Shown: positions 1-6,563, numbered from the stretch's first letter. The stretch is 7,067 nucleotides of DNA from Rhodospirillales bacterium (GCA_003252195.1 QKFK01000179.1:1-7067), one strand, 5' to 3'. Notes: generated by a model from the sequence alone, not told the origin. A program made the numbers and translations.

Positions 1-1
1 C

Positions 2-109
2 CCTAACATTAAGAAGAAAATAAAAAAACAAACAAAAACAGCCGTAAAAAAAGCTTCTAATTTATCTAAAACTATACAGACAGAAATTGCCAAAGCAAAA
101 ACACGCTAA
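2..109 (+). CDS. 3' end of an unidentified Lys/Ala-rich protein (partial)
   Basis: The frame is open from base 2 to a TAA at 107-109 and gives 35 residues, so the gene begins before the window. The visible tail is very basic (about 13 Lys/Arg) and rich in Ala and Thr, ending in IAKAKTR. Low-complexity basic tails occur in many nucleic-acid-binding or surface-associated proteins, so no family can be named. Support for a real coding end is its position: the stop is followed one base later by a strong terminator. The gene converges on the five-gene operon of the opposite strand. No motif is visible and function is unknown. Confidence 0.5.
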   Translation, partial: PNIKKKIKKQTKTAVKKASNLSKTIQTEIAKAKTR

Positions 110-110
110 C

Positions 111-144
111 AAAAAAGACCTTGGAAATACCAAGGCCTTTTTTT
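111..144. terminator. bidirectional intrinsic terminator between convergent genes
   Basis: A perfect CCTTGG (119-124) / CCAAGG (130-135) stem closes a five-base AAATA loop. Below an A-C mismatch it extends through a G-C pair and six A-T pairs (111-116 with 138-143). The A-tract on one side and the T-tract on the other give a U-run in both directions. It can therefore end the rightward partial gene and the leftward ABC-transporter operon whose last stop is at 162. Confidence 0.9.
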
Positions 145-161
145 GCAACAAGCAACCAAGC

Positions 162-842
162 TTAGTTTTGAATTACACCGTCTTTTATCTCTACAATCTT
201 ATCAGATATATCTGCTAAATCGTGATTATGAGTTACCAAGATAATCGTAATTCCACGTTCTTTATTAAGCTTAACAAATAATTCTTTAATCTCATCAGCT
301 CTTTTAGAATCAAGATTACCAGTTGGTTCATCAGCTAGTAATATTGGTGGGTTGTTGATTAAAGCTCTAGCAATTGCCACCCTTTGCATTTCTCCACCTG
401 ATAGCTCAGAAGGTAAATGGTTTTTACGGTGAGCAATGCCTAGCATTTCTAATATCTCATCAATATTACTTTCTGCATCTTCACCCTTATAAAATGCAAA
501 AGGCAGAACAATATTTTCATACACGGTTAAAGTTGGGATTAAAAAGAACTTTTGAAACACATACCCAAAATATTTTCTTCTGATTTTGGTTAACTCAACT
601 TCTGATAAATCAACCCCTTCTTTAAACACTACATTGCCATCAATTACAAGCTCGCCACTAGTTGGGTTATCAAGACAACCAAGCACATTAATCAAAGTTG
701 TCTTACCCGAGCCAGAAGGTCCAATAAACGATACTATTTTACCCTTCTCAATAACGAGAGATGAATCATTTACGGCATAAATCTTTTCTGAGCCACGCTC
801 GTAAATACGCATGATGTTTTTTGCTTTTATTATTTCACTCAT
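162..842 (-). CDS. ABC transporter ATP-binding protein, LolD/MacB type
   Basis: This 226-residue protein is a complete stand-alone nucleotide-binding subunit of the LolD/MacB/FtsE group and should energise the FtsX-like permease encoded just upstream. Visible motifs are Walker A GPSGSGKT (41-48), Q-loop Gln97, signature LSGGE (147-151), Walker B ILLADEP (167-173) with the group-typical TGNLDS D-loop following, and H-loop His205. Length is normal for LolD. The start ATG overlaps the permease stop by four bases (ATGA, 839-842), so the two are probably translationally coupled. The bidirectional terminator lies 18 bases past the stop, making this the last gene of the operon. By family, such ATPases usually power mechanotransmission across the envelope (lipoprotein extraction, or substrate release from the periplasm) rather than classical import. 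Substrate is not deducible. It is not called lolD because a true lolD would sit beside lolC/E, and the neighbours differ. Confidence 0.93.
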   Translation of the reverse strand: MSEIIKAKNIMRIYERGSEKIYAVNDSSLVIEKGKIVSFIGPSGSGKTTLINVLGCLDNPTSGELVIDGNVVFKEGVDLSEVELTKIRRKYFGYVFQKFFLIPTLTVYENIVLPFAFYKGEDAESNIDEILEMLGIAHRKNHLPSELSGGEMQRVAIARALINNPPILLADEPTGNLDSKRADEIKELFVKLNKERGITIILVTHNHDLADISDKIVEIKDGVIQN

Positions 843-2029
843 GATATTTCACTCCTAATTGCATCTAAAGGTCTAACCTTAGCTGCTCTCCAAGCAGGGT
901 ATATTCCGCTTAATATACCAGTTACCGTAATTGCTAAAAATGAGAATGCTGCAACCTGCCAATTAATGTCGATTAATGACCCATTAGGGGCAAATGGCAT
1001 AAAGTATCTCACCGCTAGCTCGGTTAAATGCGCAAAGCTAAAGGCAAGGATAATACCAACCACACCACCAGCCGAGCAGAGAATGGTTGTTTCAAACCAT
1101 ATCATCTTAAACACGTCTTTAGGCATGGCTCCCATGCTTTTCAGAATTCCGATTTCTTGATAACGCTCAAACACCGACATCAAAATCGTATTAAGCACAC
1201 CAAACATCGCTATTACCAAAGCAATCAATGCTATTGCAAACACCAAAGCCTTAGCACTTGAGACTAAATTAAGAATAGTGTTTTTAACCTGCGCCATAGA
1301 CACAACTTGAACATCTGGTAATTTATATAATTTTTCTTCAAACGCACTTTGATCGATACTTCTTTTTAAGCGCATACCAAGCATAGTAAGCATGTCTTTT
1401 TTATCAAATATGCGTTGCACCGTGCGAAGTGGCATAAAAATCGTACCATCATCTTGAGTACCAGAACGCTTTAATATTCCAACTACTTTAACTTCAATAT
1501 TCGTTTCTGGAATTAACATTAAATCGCCGATTTCACGTTGTTCTAACTCGGCTGCTTCATAACCCAACACCGCCTCGTTAGCATTGTTATCATTAAACCA
1601 TGTCCCTTGAGCAAACTCCAAATAAGGCTTCATTTGAGGATAGGTAGTTGCATCAATACCCAAATAAGCAGTTATACCACCGCTCTCGCCTTTGTTAGGG
1701 TCAAACACAGCATGCATAAGCATAGAGGTAGTTTGCGAAACTTCTGGTGACGTCGAGACGTTATCAACCATCTCTTCTGGCATATATCTAAGCCCCGTTC
1801 CACCTTTAAGCATCAATGTTGCCGCCTCATAAGGACACCCCTTAGCGGTCAAAACTATTTGAAAGCCCATACCATCAATATCTTTATTCAAAGATTTTTC
1901 ATACCCTCTGTTAAAACCTAGCAGACTAACTAGCACCCAAGTTGATAGGGCAATACCTAGCACTGTTAGGCTGGTTCGGGTCTTTTTACGCCATAAATTT
2001 TTATAGGCGATTTGTCCGATTTTTATCAT
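839..2029 (-). CDS. ABC transporter permease, MacB/LolC (FtsX-like) family
   Basis: The 396-residue inner-membrane subunit has the four-helix MacB/LolC topology. TM1 is at about 20-40, followed by a large periplasmic domain (about 41-255, MacB_PCD-like), then TM2 at about 259-284, TM3 at about 312-338 and TM4 at about 359-379. The cytoplasmic coupling segment after TM2 (FERYQEIGILKSMGA, 287-301) and the C-terminal PAWRAAKVRPLDAIR (378-392) are family hallmarks. It lacks a fused ATPase, so it must pair with the subunit encoded next. A Shine-Dalgarno AGGAG directly follows the upstream gene's stop, seven bases before the ATG, supporting this start. The periplasmic domain carries a Cys-Pro-Tyr motif (Cys65) and several Met residues, possibly relevant to substrate. 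No membrane-fusion protein or TolC-like gene accompanies it in the window, unlike MacAB-TolC. Family assignment is firm; substrate is unknown. Confidence 0.92.
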   Translation of the reverse strand: MIKIGQIAYKNLWRKKTRTSLTVLGIALSTWVLVSLLGFNRGYEKSLNKDIDGMGFQIVLTAKGCPYEAATLMLKGGTGLRYMPEEMVDNVSTSPEVSQTTSMLMHAVFDPNKGESGGITAYLGIDATTYPQMKPYLEFAQGTWFNDNNANEAVLGYEAAELEQREIGDLMLIPETNIEVKVVGILKRSGTQDDGTIFMPLRTVQRIFDKKDMLTMLGMRLKRSIDQSAFEEKLYKLPDVQVVSMAQVKNTILNLVSSAKALVFAIALIALVIAMFGVLNTILMSVFERYQEIGILKSMGAMPKDVFKMIWFETTILCSAGGVVGIILAFSFAHLTELAVRYFMPFAPNGSLIDINWQVAAFSFLAITVTGILSGIYPAWRAAKVRPLDAIRSEIS

Positions 2030-2041
2030 TTAACCGCTCCT

Positions 2042-2656
2042 TTATTTTTTGTTATTGGGATTAAATACAAACACTTCCATTAAAACAAGATTCTTTTTTA
2101 CTCCTCGCATAGCCGCTCTAAAATCAGCCTCAGCTTCGGGAACAGGGTTCTTTATTGTGCTCTCTAAGCCTTGTGATTTTGCCACATCATATTTATCAAA
2201 GTCTTTTAATGATAGACCGATAAACTGTTTTCCAAATTCAGGCGAACGTAATTCTTTAGCCGCCTTTGATGTGAGCTTTTGGAAATAGAAATTTCTGATT
2301 ACTCCGCTCTTATCTAAGATAATAAAAACCTGCATACCCCCATAAGTGCTTTTTTGGTTCACCCCATGAATATAACCGATAATATCCTTAGCCTTATATA
2401 TGCTATAAAGAGTGTATGGAACTTCAGCCGTTTCAAATAAGCCTGTAAATTTATCACCCAAGCGTTTTTCAACTACATCAAGCGGAATTTTTCTATCCGT
2501 CAAGCTGACATATTCACTCTTATAACCTGTGCTTTCAGGAAAGAACCTTTTCACATCTCTGTCAGGGTCATTCAAATCGCAACCCACCGCAGCAAACACC
2601 TTTAGCGGGAATAAAATCGTCATTGCAAGAATTAAGAATTTTATATTTTTCATCAT
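2042..2656 (-). CDS. secreted protein with FMN-binding-domain-like region
   Basis: This is a 204-residue exported protein. A signal peptide is clear: basic MMKNIK, a hydrophobic core, and cleavage near VFA-A (about residue 22), leaving a Cys at 26. The mature part starts with an acidic CDLNDPDRDVKRFFPESTGY segment (26-45). A stretch at about 84-152 (YSIYKAKDIIGYIHGV..., VFIILDKSGVIRNFYFQKL, FGKQFIGLSLKDF) resembles FMN_bind domains of the RnfG/NosR type by pattern. The covalent flavinylation motif S/D-G-A-T-x-S/T of RnfG and NqrC is not seen; the equivalent position reads GLSLKDF. Flavin binding is therefore a guess. The first ATG overlaps the barrel gene's stop (ATGA, 2653-2656). A second in-frame ATG follows immediately and sits at better spacing (7 bases) from the AGGA Shine-Dalgarno, so translation may start one codon later. 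The operon position suggests a periplasmic accessory of the transporter. Confidence 0.75.
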   Translation of the reverse strand: MMKNIKFLILAMTILFPLKVFAAVGCDLNDPDRDVKRFFPESTGYKSEYVSLTDRKIPLDVVEKRLGDKFTGLFETAEVPYTLYSIYKAKDIIGYIHGVNQKSTYGGMQVFIILDKSGVIRNFYFQKLTSKAAKELRSPEFGKQFIGLSLKDFDKYDVAKSQGLESTIKNPVPEAEADFRAAMRGVKKNLVLMEVFVFNPNNKK

Positions 2657-3630
2657 AGCATCCTAAAATAATAATATAATTGAGCCACTATACGATTATC
2701 TTCTTCATCCTCATTATATTGATACATTAACCTTGAGGTTAAATCAGAGTTAATCAGATACGTAAGACCTCCAGAATATATATTATTACCCTTTCCTTCT
2801 TGTTTAAGGTACGTTGTTTGCAATTCAAGTTTTAAGCGGTTTTCATCCATGAGGTTTATTCCTAGTCGATATAATGCAGCCTGCATGGCTTGACCATTTT
2901 TGGTCCCCGCATCAAACTCAAATTTATGTTCTAAATTATCTTGATTAAAAGCTATATCAACACCACCCATAGTAAGTGACTTAGGGTCATAACTCATAAC
3001 CTCATAGCCCATTGTGTCTATCACCTTACCGTTCGCAAAAGACAAACCCATGGTGTAATTATCATAGCCCAGCACCCCTTTATAAGCCCGAAGAGAAGCC
3101 AAATAACTTCCATCTTCTGCATGCAAGGGCATTCCGCTAGCGGTAGTTAATGAGGCTTGCACGCCACCATCAGCTAAATCTTTGTTATAACCAACACCCC
3201 AATCTCGTTCATACGCCACACCTTGCATAGAAAGCCCCTGCATCAAAGCCCCATGAGTATCCCAATAAGAACCAAGACCATAAGCCACCCTATTATGCCC
3301 TGCCCAAAAATCTCCAAGCCCACTTTTTAGCTTAAAATAAGCATTATAAACTTGTGCCTCTGTTTTCCCCTCATCTTCATCATAAGCTAACCGCCCTTGA
3401 AAGAAGAACGAGCCAATCTCACCCTCGTCATTAGAGAATTTTTGAATATGGTCAATTCCGATAGAATTCATCTGCATTGGTGCATTCATAGAATCTGAAC
3501 GATATATTGCTTTTCCTTCTGCATCAGAATAGCCCGCTACGGCTTGCGCCTCAAAAAATGTTAAACTTTGACCAGCACTAACCATCTGCGGAAACAAAAA
3601 CATTGTCGCAACCAATAAAGTTTTTTTCAT
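2653..3630 (-). CDS. outer-membrane beta-barrel (porin-like) protein
   Basis: The 325-residue protein has a Sec signal peptide (MKKTLLVATMFLFPQMVSA, cleavage after about residue 19). The mature chain consists of alternating polar/hydrophobic strands separated by Gly/Asp/Asn-rich turns, with many Tyr and Phe residues, the usual look of a transmembrane beta-barrel. The final strand (about IVAQLYYYFRML) is aromatic-rich but ends in Leu with the last Phe three residues earlier, slightly unlike the terminal-Phe signal recognised by BamA. Length would fit a barrel of roughly 12-16 strands. No TolC-type coiled coil, TonB box or plug domain is visible, so this is a porin- or channel-like barrel rather than a TolC duct or TonB-dependent receptor. 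AAGGA stands eight bases before the ATG. It lies 18 bases after the YtkA-like gene and overlaps the next gene by four bases. Specific family is not recognised. Confidence 0.78.
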   Translation of the reverse strand: MKKTLLVATMFLFPQMVSAGQSLTFFEAQAVAGYSDAEGKAIYRSDSMNAPMQMNSIGIDHIQKFSNDEGEIGSFFFQGRLAYDEDEGKTEAQVYNAYFKLKSGLGDFWAGHNRVAYGLGSYWDTHGALMQGLSMQGVAYERDWGVGYNKDLADGGVQASLTTASGMPLHAEDGSYLASLRAYKGVLGYDNYTMGLSFANGKVIDTMGYEVMSYDPKSLTMGGVDIAFNQDNLEHKFEFDAGTKNGQAMQAALYRLGINLMDENRLKLELQTTYLKQEGKGNNIYSGGLTYLINSDLTSRLMYQYNEDEEDNRIVAQLYYYFRML

Positions 3631-3648
3631 AATAAGATTCCTTTTGAG

Positions 3649-4113
3649 CTAAACCTCAAACCAGATTTTAGCTTTATGAACTTCTTTTCCTTCTTGGCTA
3701 AACTTTAAATCTATTACCCATTTGCCACGCATAACTACATTTACTGGCAACAAATAATACCCTTCTTTATTTAGCTTGAACGAAACATCACCACTACCAT
3801 GAGCCTCTTTCATTGCAGGCATATATGTATCACCTACTATCTGGAAATCACTGCTACGTTTTTTATTCTTGCCCAACAATTCTAGCTTGACCACAATCAT
3901 ACCAAGTTTTGGCCTAGTAGAAAACTCATACGAATAGCTATATTCATCTCCTAAATGATACTTTTTACCAGCATGAATAACATTTTCATGAACAGTAGGT
4001 AAACTCATAGCATCACTGTCGTGCTTCATATGCATATCATGCTCCCCAGCCATAGCTGGAGCAGATACCAAAACAATCAATAATGCAAAAATATATCTAA
4101 ATGCTTTTTTCAT
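3649..4113 (-). CDS. secreted His/Met-rich YtkA/FixH-like protein
   Basis: This 154-residue first gene of the operon encodes an exported protein. The signal peptide (basic MKKAFRY, then a hydrophobic stretch) ends in APAMA, with cleavage after about residue 22. The new N-terminus is a metal-ligand-like cluster, EHDMHMKHDSDAM (24-36), with His25, Met27, His28, Met29, His31 and Met36. The remainder (about 50-154) looks like a single immunoglobulin-like beta-sandwich with the pattern of YtkA-like/FixH domains: YMPAMKEAHGSGDV (98-110), then GYYLLPVNVVMRGKWVIDLKF (118-138). In such proteins the Met-Pro-x-Met and the G-x-W strand are typical. The likely role is periplasmic copper binding or sensing and delivery to a partner, an inference from composition and the CsoR-type site upstream. 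GGAGAG lies eight bases before the ATG. Its own promoter is 75-105 bases upstream, making it the operon's leading gene. Confidence 0.78.
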   Translation of the reverse strand: MKKAFRYIFALLIVLVSAPAMAGEHDMHMKHDSDAMSLPTVHENVIHAGKKYHLGDEYSYSYEFSTRPKLGMIVVKLELLGKNKKRSSDFQIVGDTYMPAMKEAHGSGDVSFKLNKEGYYLLPVNVVMRGKWVIDLKFSQEGKEVHKAKIWFEV

Positions 4114-4164
4114 ATTCGTCTCTCCAATATCTACTAAAAAGGTAGTCTTTTACAACAAAAGAAA

Positions 4165-4179
4165 AGCAGTTAAACTGCT
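4165..4179 (-). other. short dyad in the operon leader, possible weak terminator of mgtE
   Basis: AGCAGTT-A-AACTGCT is a perfect 7-base inverted repeat around one central base. As RNA it can form a 6-bp hairpin with a three-base loop, followed in the minus direction by TTTTCTTTTG. It could weakly stop transcripts arriving from mgtE. In a transcript started at the operon promoter it would lie within the first 20 bases, too early to act as a terminator. Alternatives are a 5'-end RNA hairpin or a second protein-binding dyad. Evidence is structural only. Confidence 0.35.
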
Positions 4180-4188
4180 ATATCTTTA

Positions 4189-4217
4189 AATATACCCTAT
4201 AGGGGTATGCCACGCAA
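4189..4217 (-). promoter_or_regulatory. sigma70-type promoter of the five-gene operon
   Basis: Read on the minus strand, TTGCGT (4217-4212) is the -35 and TATATT (4194-4189) the -10, with an optimal 17-base spacer (4211-4195). Transcription should start near 4181-4184, leaving a leader of about 70 bases before the first ATG at 4113. The -35 begins only nine bases after the mgtE stop codon, so the promoter occupies almost the whole space between the two genes. The spacing is standard, so repression rather than MerR-type activation is expected. Confidence 0.75.
4192..4208. promoter_or_regulatory. CsoR-type operator palindrome in the promoter
   Basis: ATACCC (4192-4197) and GGGTAT (4203-4208) form a perfect 6-base inverted repeat around a five-base TATAG centre. 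This GC-rich core in AT-rich flanks matches the general operator form recalled for CsoR/CstR-family repressors (TACCC-N-GGGTA; the Bacillus subtilis copZA site is closely similar). It lies within the spacer and covers half of the -10, the ideal position for a repressor. The regulator gene is not in the window. The inducer could be Cu(I), persulfide or another CsoR-family signal. Confidence 0.65.
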
Positions 4218-4226
4218 GAGTTTTTA

Positions 4227-5657
4227 TTAAAAAAGAATTAGCTTTGCTATACCTAAGAAAATGAAGAAACCACCAGCATCAGTCAGTGCTGTTAGAAAAA
4301 TGCTTGACGAAACCGCTGGGTCAACATTCAACCTATCTAAAACAACAGGAATTATAAAACCACTAACACATCCCATTAAAATATTAAGCATCATAGCTAA
4401 ACATATAACATAGCCGATAGCACCATCACCAAGCCAATATGAAGCAAACAACCCAACAATACAGCCGAGCAACAACCCGTTAATTGAGCCAACCATAAAT
4501 TCTTTGCCAATCATACGCATAGTATTACGCGATGTAAGCTCTTTTGTAGTCAAACCACGCACAGCAACACCTAAAGCCTGCTGTCCAGAATTACCCCCGA
4601 TACCCGCAACAATCGGCATAAATACTGCCAAAGCCACCATTTGCTCAATTATATTATCAAACCTACTAACAACATAAGCTGCAATTGATGCTGTACATAA
4701 ATTAACCAGCAACCACACAATACGAGAACCAACCGTCTCAAACACGTCACGATAAATATCACCGTCAGACACACCAGATAATGACAAAATATCTTCAGAT
4801 GCTTCTTCATGCAAAACGTCAACGATATCGTCAATTGTAATCACGCCAAGCAACCTACCGCCATCATCTACAACCATAGCCGACATCAAGTCTTTTTGAC
4901 GGAATGTAAACGCGACATCTTCTTGATCTGTTGACGCATTAATTGGGGTTACGTCATCATCCATAATATCTGTAATTATAACACCGTCTTCAGAACGCAA
5001 TAGCTTGTCGAGAGACACGCTACCAACTGGGTTAAACCTTGGGTTAACCACAAAAACTGAGAAAAAATCATCTGGCAAATCTTTTTCAACACGCAAATGC
5101 TGTTTTACATCACCAGCATTCCAATGCTCTGGCACCATTACCAATTCTTTACGCATCAAACGCGCTGCAGAACCTTCAGGGTATGACATAGCCTCACGAA
5201 TGATACTTCTTTCAGCATCAGGCAAATGCTCAAAGAACTCTTCTTTATCATCGTCTTCTAATTGTTCGTAAATATATACCAGATCATCAGATTCAAATTC
5301 TTGAACCATAGAGGCCAAGTTTTTAACACCCATGGCATCAATAACTTCGTCTCTAACTTCTTCTTCCAACTCGACCAAAACTTCTGGCTTAAAATCGCTA
5401 CCTAGTTCTTTAGCAAGTTTTCTAACATCGTCTGTTTCTAATTGTTGAATTAAGACCGCAGCCTCATCTTCAGGCAAGTGCTCTAAAACACCTTTAACTA
5501 TTTCGTATTCTTCAGCATCAATCGCGTCAGAAATCGTCTCAACAATTTCTTCGCTAACACCACTATCTGTATATATAAGCTCTTTGTCGCTCTCATCATC
5601 GAGAGGCGCTTTATTTTCAAGCAAATCTTCGAGTTTGTTTTCTTCAGTATCTAACAC
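4227..5657 (-). CDS. mgtE: magnesium transporter MgtE
   Basis: This 476-residue protein is a full-length MgtE, an inner-membrane Mg2+-gated channel that brings in Mg2+ as a homodimer. The N-terminal acidic superhelical domain (about 35-165) is followed by tandem CBS domains (about 170-290, the second containing LLGVITIDDIVDVL at 269-282), a connecting helix (about 290-308) and five membrane helices (about 310-476). Signatures include MPIVAGIGGNSGQQ (347-360) and LTALTDAGG (455-463); Asp460 matches the pore Asp of the family. The first 34 residues are an extra acidic, poorly conserved extension. Start is GTG: there is no in-frame ATG before an upstream TAA (5682-5684), and GGGGG precedes the GTG by six bases. 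No M-box riboswitch fits in the roughly 50-base gap to the preceding terminator. Co2+ transport is possible in this family. Confidence 0.96.
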   Translation of the reverse strand: MLDTEENKLEDLLENKAPLDDESDKELIYTDSGVSEEIVETISDAIDAEEYEIVKGVLEHLPEDEAAVLIQQLETDDVRKLAKELGSDFKPEVLVELEEEVRDEVIDAMGVKNLASMVQEFESDDLVYIYEQLEDDDKEEFFEHLPDAERSIIREAMSYPEGSAARLMRKELVMVPEHWNAGDVKQHLRVEKDLPDDFFSVFVVNPRFNPVGSVSLDKLLRSEDGVIITDIMDDDVTPINASTDQEDVAFTFRQKDLMSAMVVDDGGRLLGVITIDDIVDVLHEEASEDILSLSGVSDGDIYRDVFETVGSRIVWLLVNLCTASIAAYVVSRFDNIIEQMVALAVFMPIVAGIGGNSGQQALGVAVRGLTTKELTSRNTMRMIGKEFMVGSINGLLLGCIVGLFASYWLGDGAIGYVICLAMMLNILMGCVSGFIIPVVLDRLNVDPAVSSSIFLTALTDAGGFFIFLGIAKLILF

Positions 5658-5708
5658 TTGGAGCCCCCTATGATTTGATATTTAAGAATACTACAGAGCT
5701 AATAGTAC

Positions 5709-5737
5709 AAAAGCTCGCGTTGAAAAGCGAGCTTTTT
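5709..5737. terminator. intrinsic terminator downstream of tRNA-Leu
   Basis: AAAAGCTCGC (5709-5718) and GCGAGCTTTT (5727-5736) are perfect 10-base complements around an eight-base loop, with a GC-rich GCTCGC core and T-runs on both strands. In the minus direction it begins five bases after the tRNA's CCA end, so it should end the tRNA transcript before mgtE. That implies mgtE has its own promoter in the following roughly 50 bases, although no good -35/-10 pair is evident there. Confidence 0.88.
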
Positions 5738-5741
5738 ATAA

Positions 5742-5828
5742 TGGTGCGGTCGAGAAGACTTGAACTTCCAAGGGGTCTCCCCCACAGCGACCTCAACGCT
5801 GCGCGTCTACCAATTTCGCCACGACCGC
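5742..5828 (-). tRNA. tRNA-Leu (anticodon GAG)
   Basis: This 87-base class II tRNA starts GCGGTCG and pairs with CGACCGC at the acceptor end, followed by discriminator A and an encoded CCA (5742-5744). The anticodon stem CAGCG/CGCTG encloses the loop TTGAGGT, giving anticodon GAG, which reads CUC and CUU leucine codons. A long variable arm with GGGG/CCCC pairing is present, as expected for Leu. The T-loop is TTCAAGT. All arms are intact. It is divergent from lipB and is followed by its own terminator. Confidence 0.96.
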
Positions 5829-5914
5829 ATACGAAATTTGTTGCTTAAATAGCAGAATTGAGATAGCAAATAATTATAGATAAATCAAGGGTAAAAGTTA
5901 AAAAGTCGAAAAAA

Positions 5915-6553
5915 ATGCTTACATGGCAAACATCTAATGGGCTAATTGAATACAAATACGCCCTAAATAAAATGAAACAATATGTAGAGGAAGTCAAACA
6001 AGGAGGGCTATCAAACCTTGTTTGGATGGTGGAACATGAGCCTGTTTATACGGCTGGCACAAGCACCAATACGAACGATTTATTAGACAAGTCACGCTTT
6101 CCTGTCATCGAATCGGGCAGAGGAGGACAATACACCTATCATGGACCAGGGCAGAGAGTTATTTATCCAATTATCAAAATAAAAGATTTCAACCTTGATG
6201 TTCACTCATACGTTCATTTACTAGAAAAAATTGCTATTGATACCTTACAAGAGTTTGCCATTGCAGGAGAAACCCGCCCAGACAGAGTTGGCATCTGGGT
6301 AAAAACACCAACATCAGAGGAAAAAATTGGTGCAATTGGCATTCGCATCAGCCATGGAATAGCGTACCACGGCATGGCAATTAACATTAACCCAGATTTA
6401 AGCCACTTTAGCGGCATCGTACCATGCGGAATTAATAATTTTGGGGTTACTAGCTTGGCAAAACTCGGGGTAAAAATAGCTATGTCAGAGTTTGATGATG
6501 TATTTAAGCAAAAATTTGAAAGCAATATCGCTTCTAAACAATCATTATTATAA
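5915..6553 (+). CDS. lipB: octanoyl-[acyl-carrier-protein]:protein N-octanoyltransferase (LipB)
   Basis: LipB moves an octanoyl group from acyl carrier protein to lipoyl domains of 2-oxoacid dehydrogenases and the glycine cleavage H protein; LipA then adds sulfur. The 212-residue cytoplasmic enzyme shows the canonical blocks: GRGGQYTYHGPGQ (68-80, with His76), KIGAIGIRISHGIAYHG (137-153, with catalytic-site Lys137) and the active-site GIVPCGI (167-173, Cys171). Length is normal. The GETRPDRVGIWV stretch (118-129) resembles alphaproteobacterial LipB. The ATG is preceded by an A-rich run with only weak Shine-Dalgarno (AAGGG about 25 bases away is too far), so initiation may be inefficient. The 86-base gap to the divergent tRNA must hold both promoters, but no clear -35/-10 pair was found for lipB. 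Confidence 0.96.
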   Translation: MLTWQTSNGLIEYKYALNKMKQYVEEVKQGGLSNLVWMVEHEPVYTAGTSTNTNDLLDKSRFPVIESGRGGQYTYHGPGQRVIYPIIKIKDFNLDVHSYVHLLEKIAIDTLQEFAIAGETRPDRVGIWVKTPTSEEKIGAIGIRISHGIAYHGMAININPDLSHFSGIVPCGINNFGVTSLAKLGVKIAMSEFDDVFKQKFESNIASKQSLL

Positions 6554-6563
6554 CTAGAAAAAC

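Noticed and set aside
162..2029. Lol lipoprotein-release system (lolCDE)
   Set aside because: Only one FtsX-like permease is present, without lolC/lolE duplication, and the neighbours are a barrel and metal-type periplasmic proteins. Family similarity alone does not justify the Lol name.
4189..4217. CueR/MerR-type copper activator site in the promoter
   Set aside because: MerR-family promoters have 19-20 base spacers and a different dyad (ACCTTCC/GGAAGGT type). This spacer is 17 bases and the palindrome is CsoR-like.
5005..5271. Open frame of 88 codons antisense to mgtE
   Set aside because: It lies entirely within the well-supported mgtE coding region on the opposite strand, encodes a low-complexity Ser-rich product, and is a shadow. 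The same applies to open frames opposite the ABC ATPase, the permease and lipB.
5658..5708. Mg2+-responsive M-box riboswitch upstream of mgtE
   Set aside because: The leader between the tRNA terminator and the GTG start is about 50 bases, far too short, and has no M-box-like structure.
5742..5828. tRNA-Leu as an integration site of a mobile element
   Set aside because: No integrase, no repeat of the tRNA 3' end and no transfer genes are visible. Neighbours are housekeeping genes.
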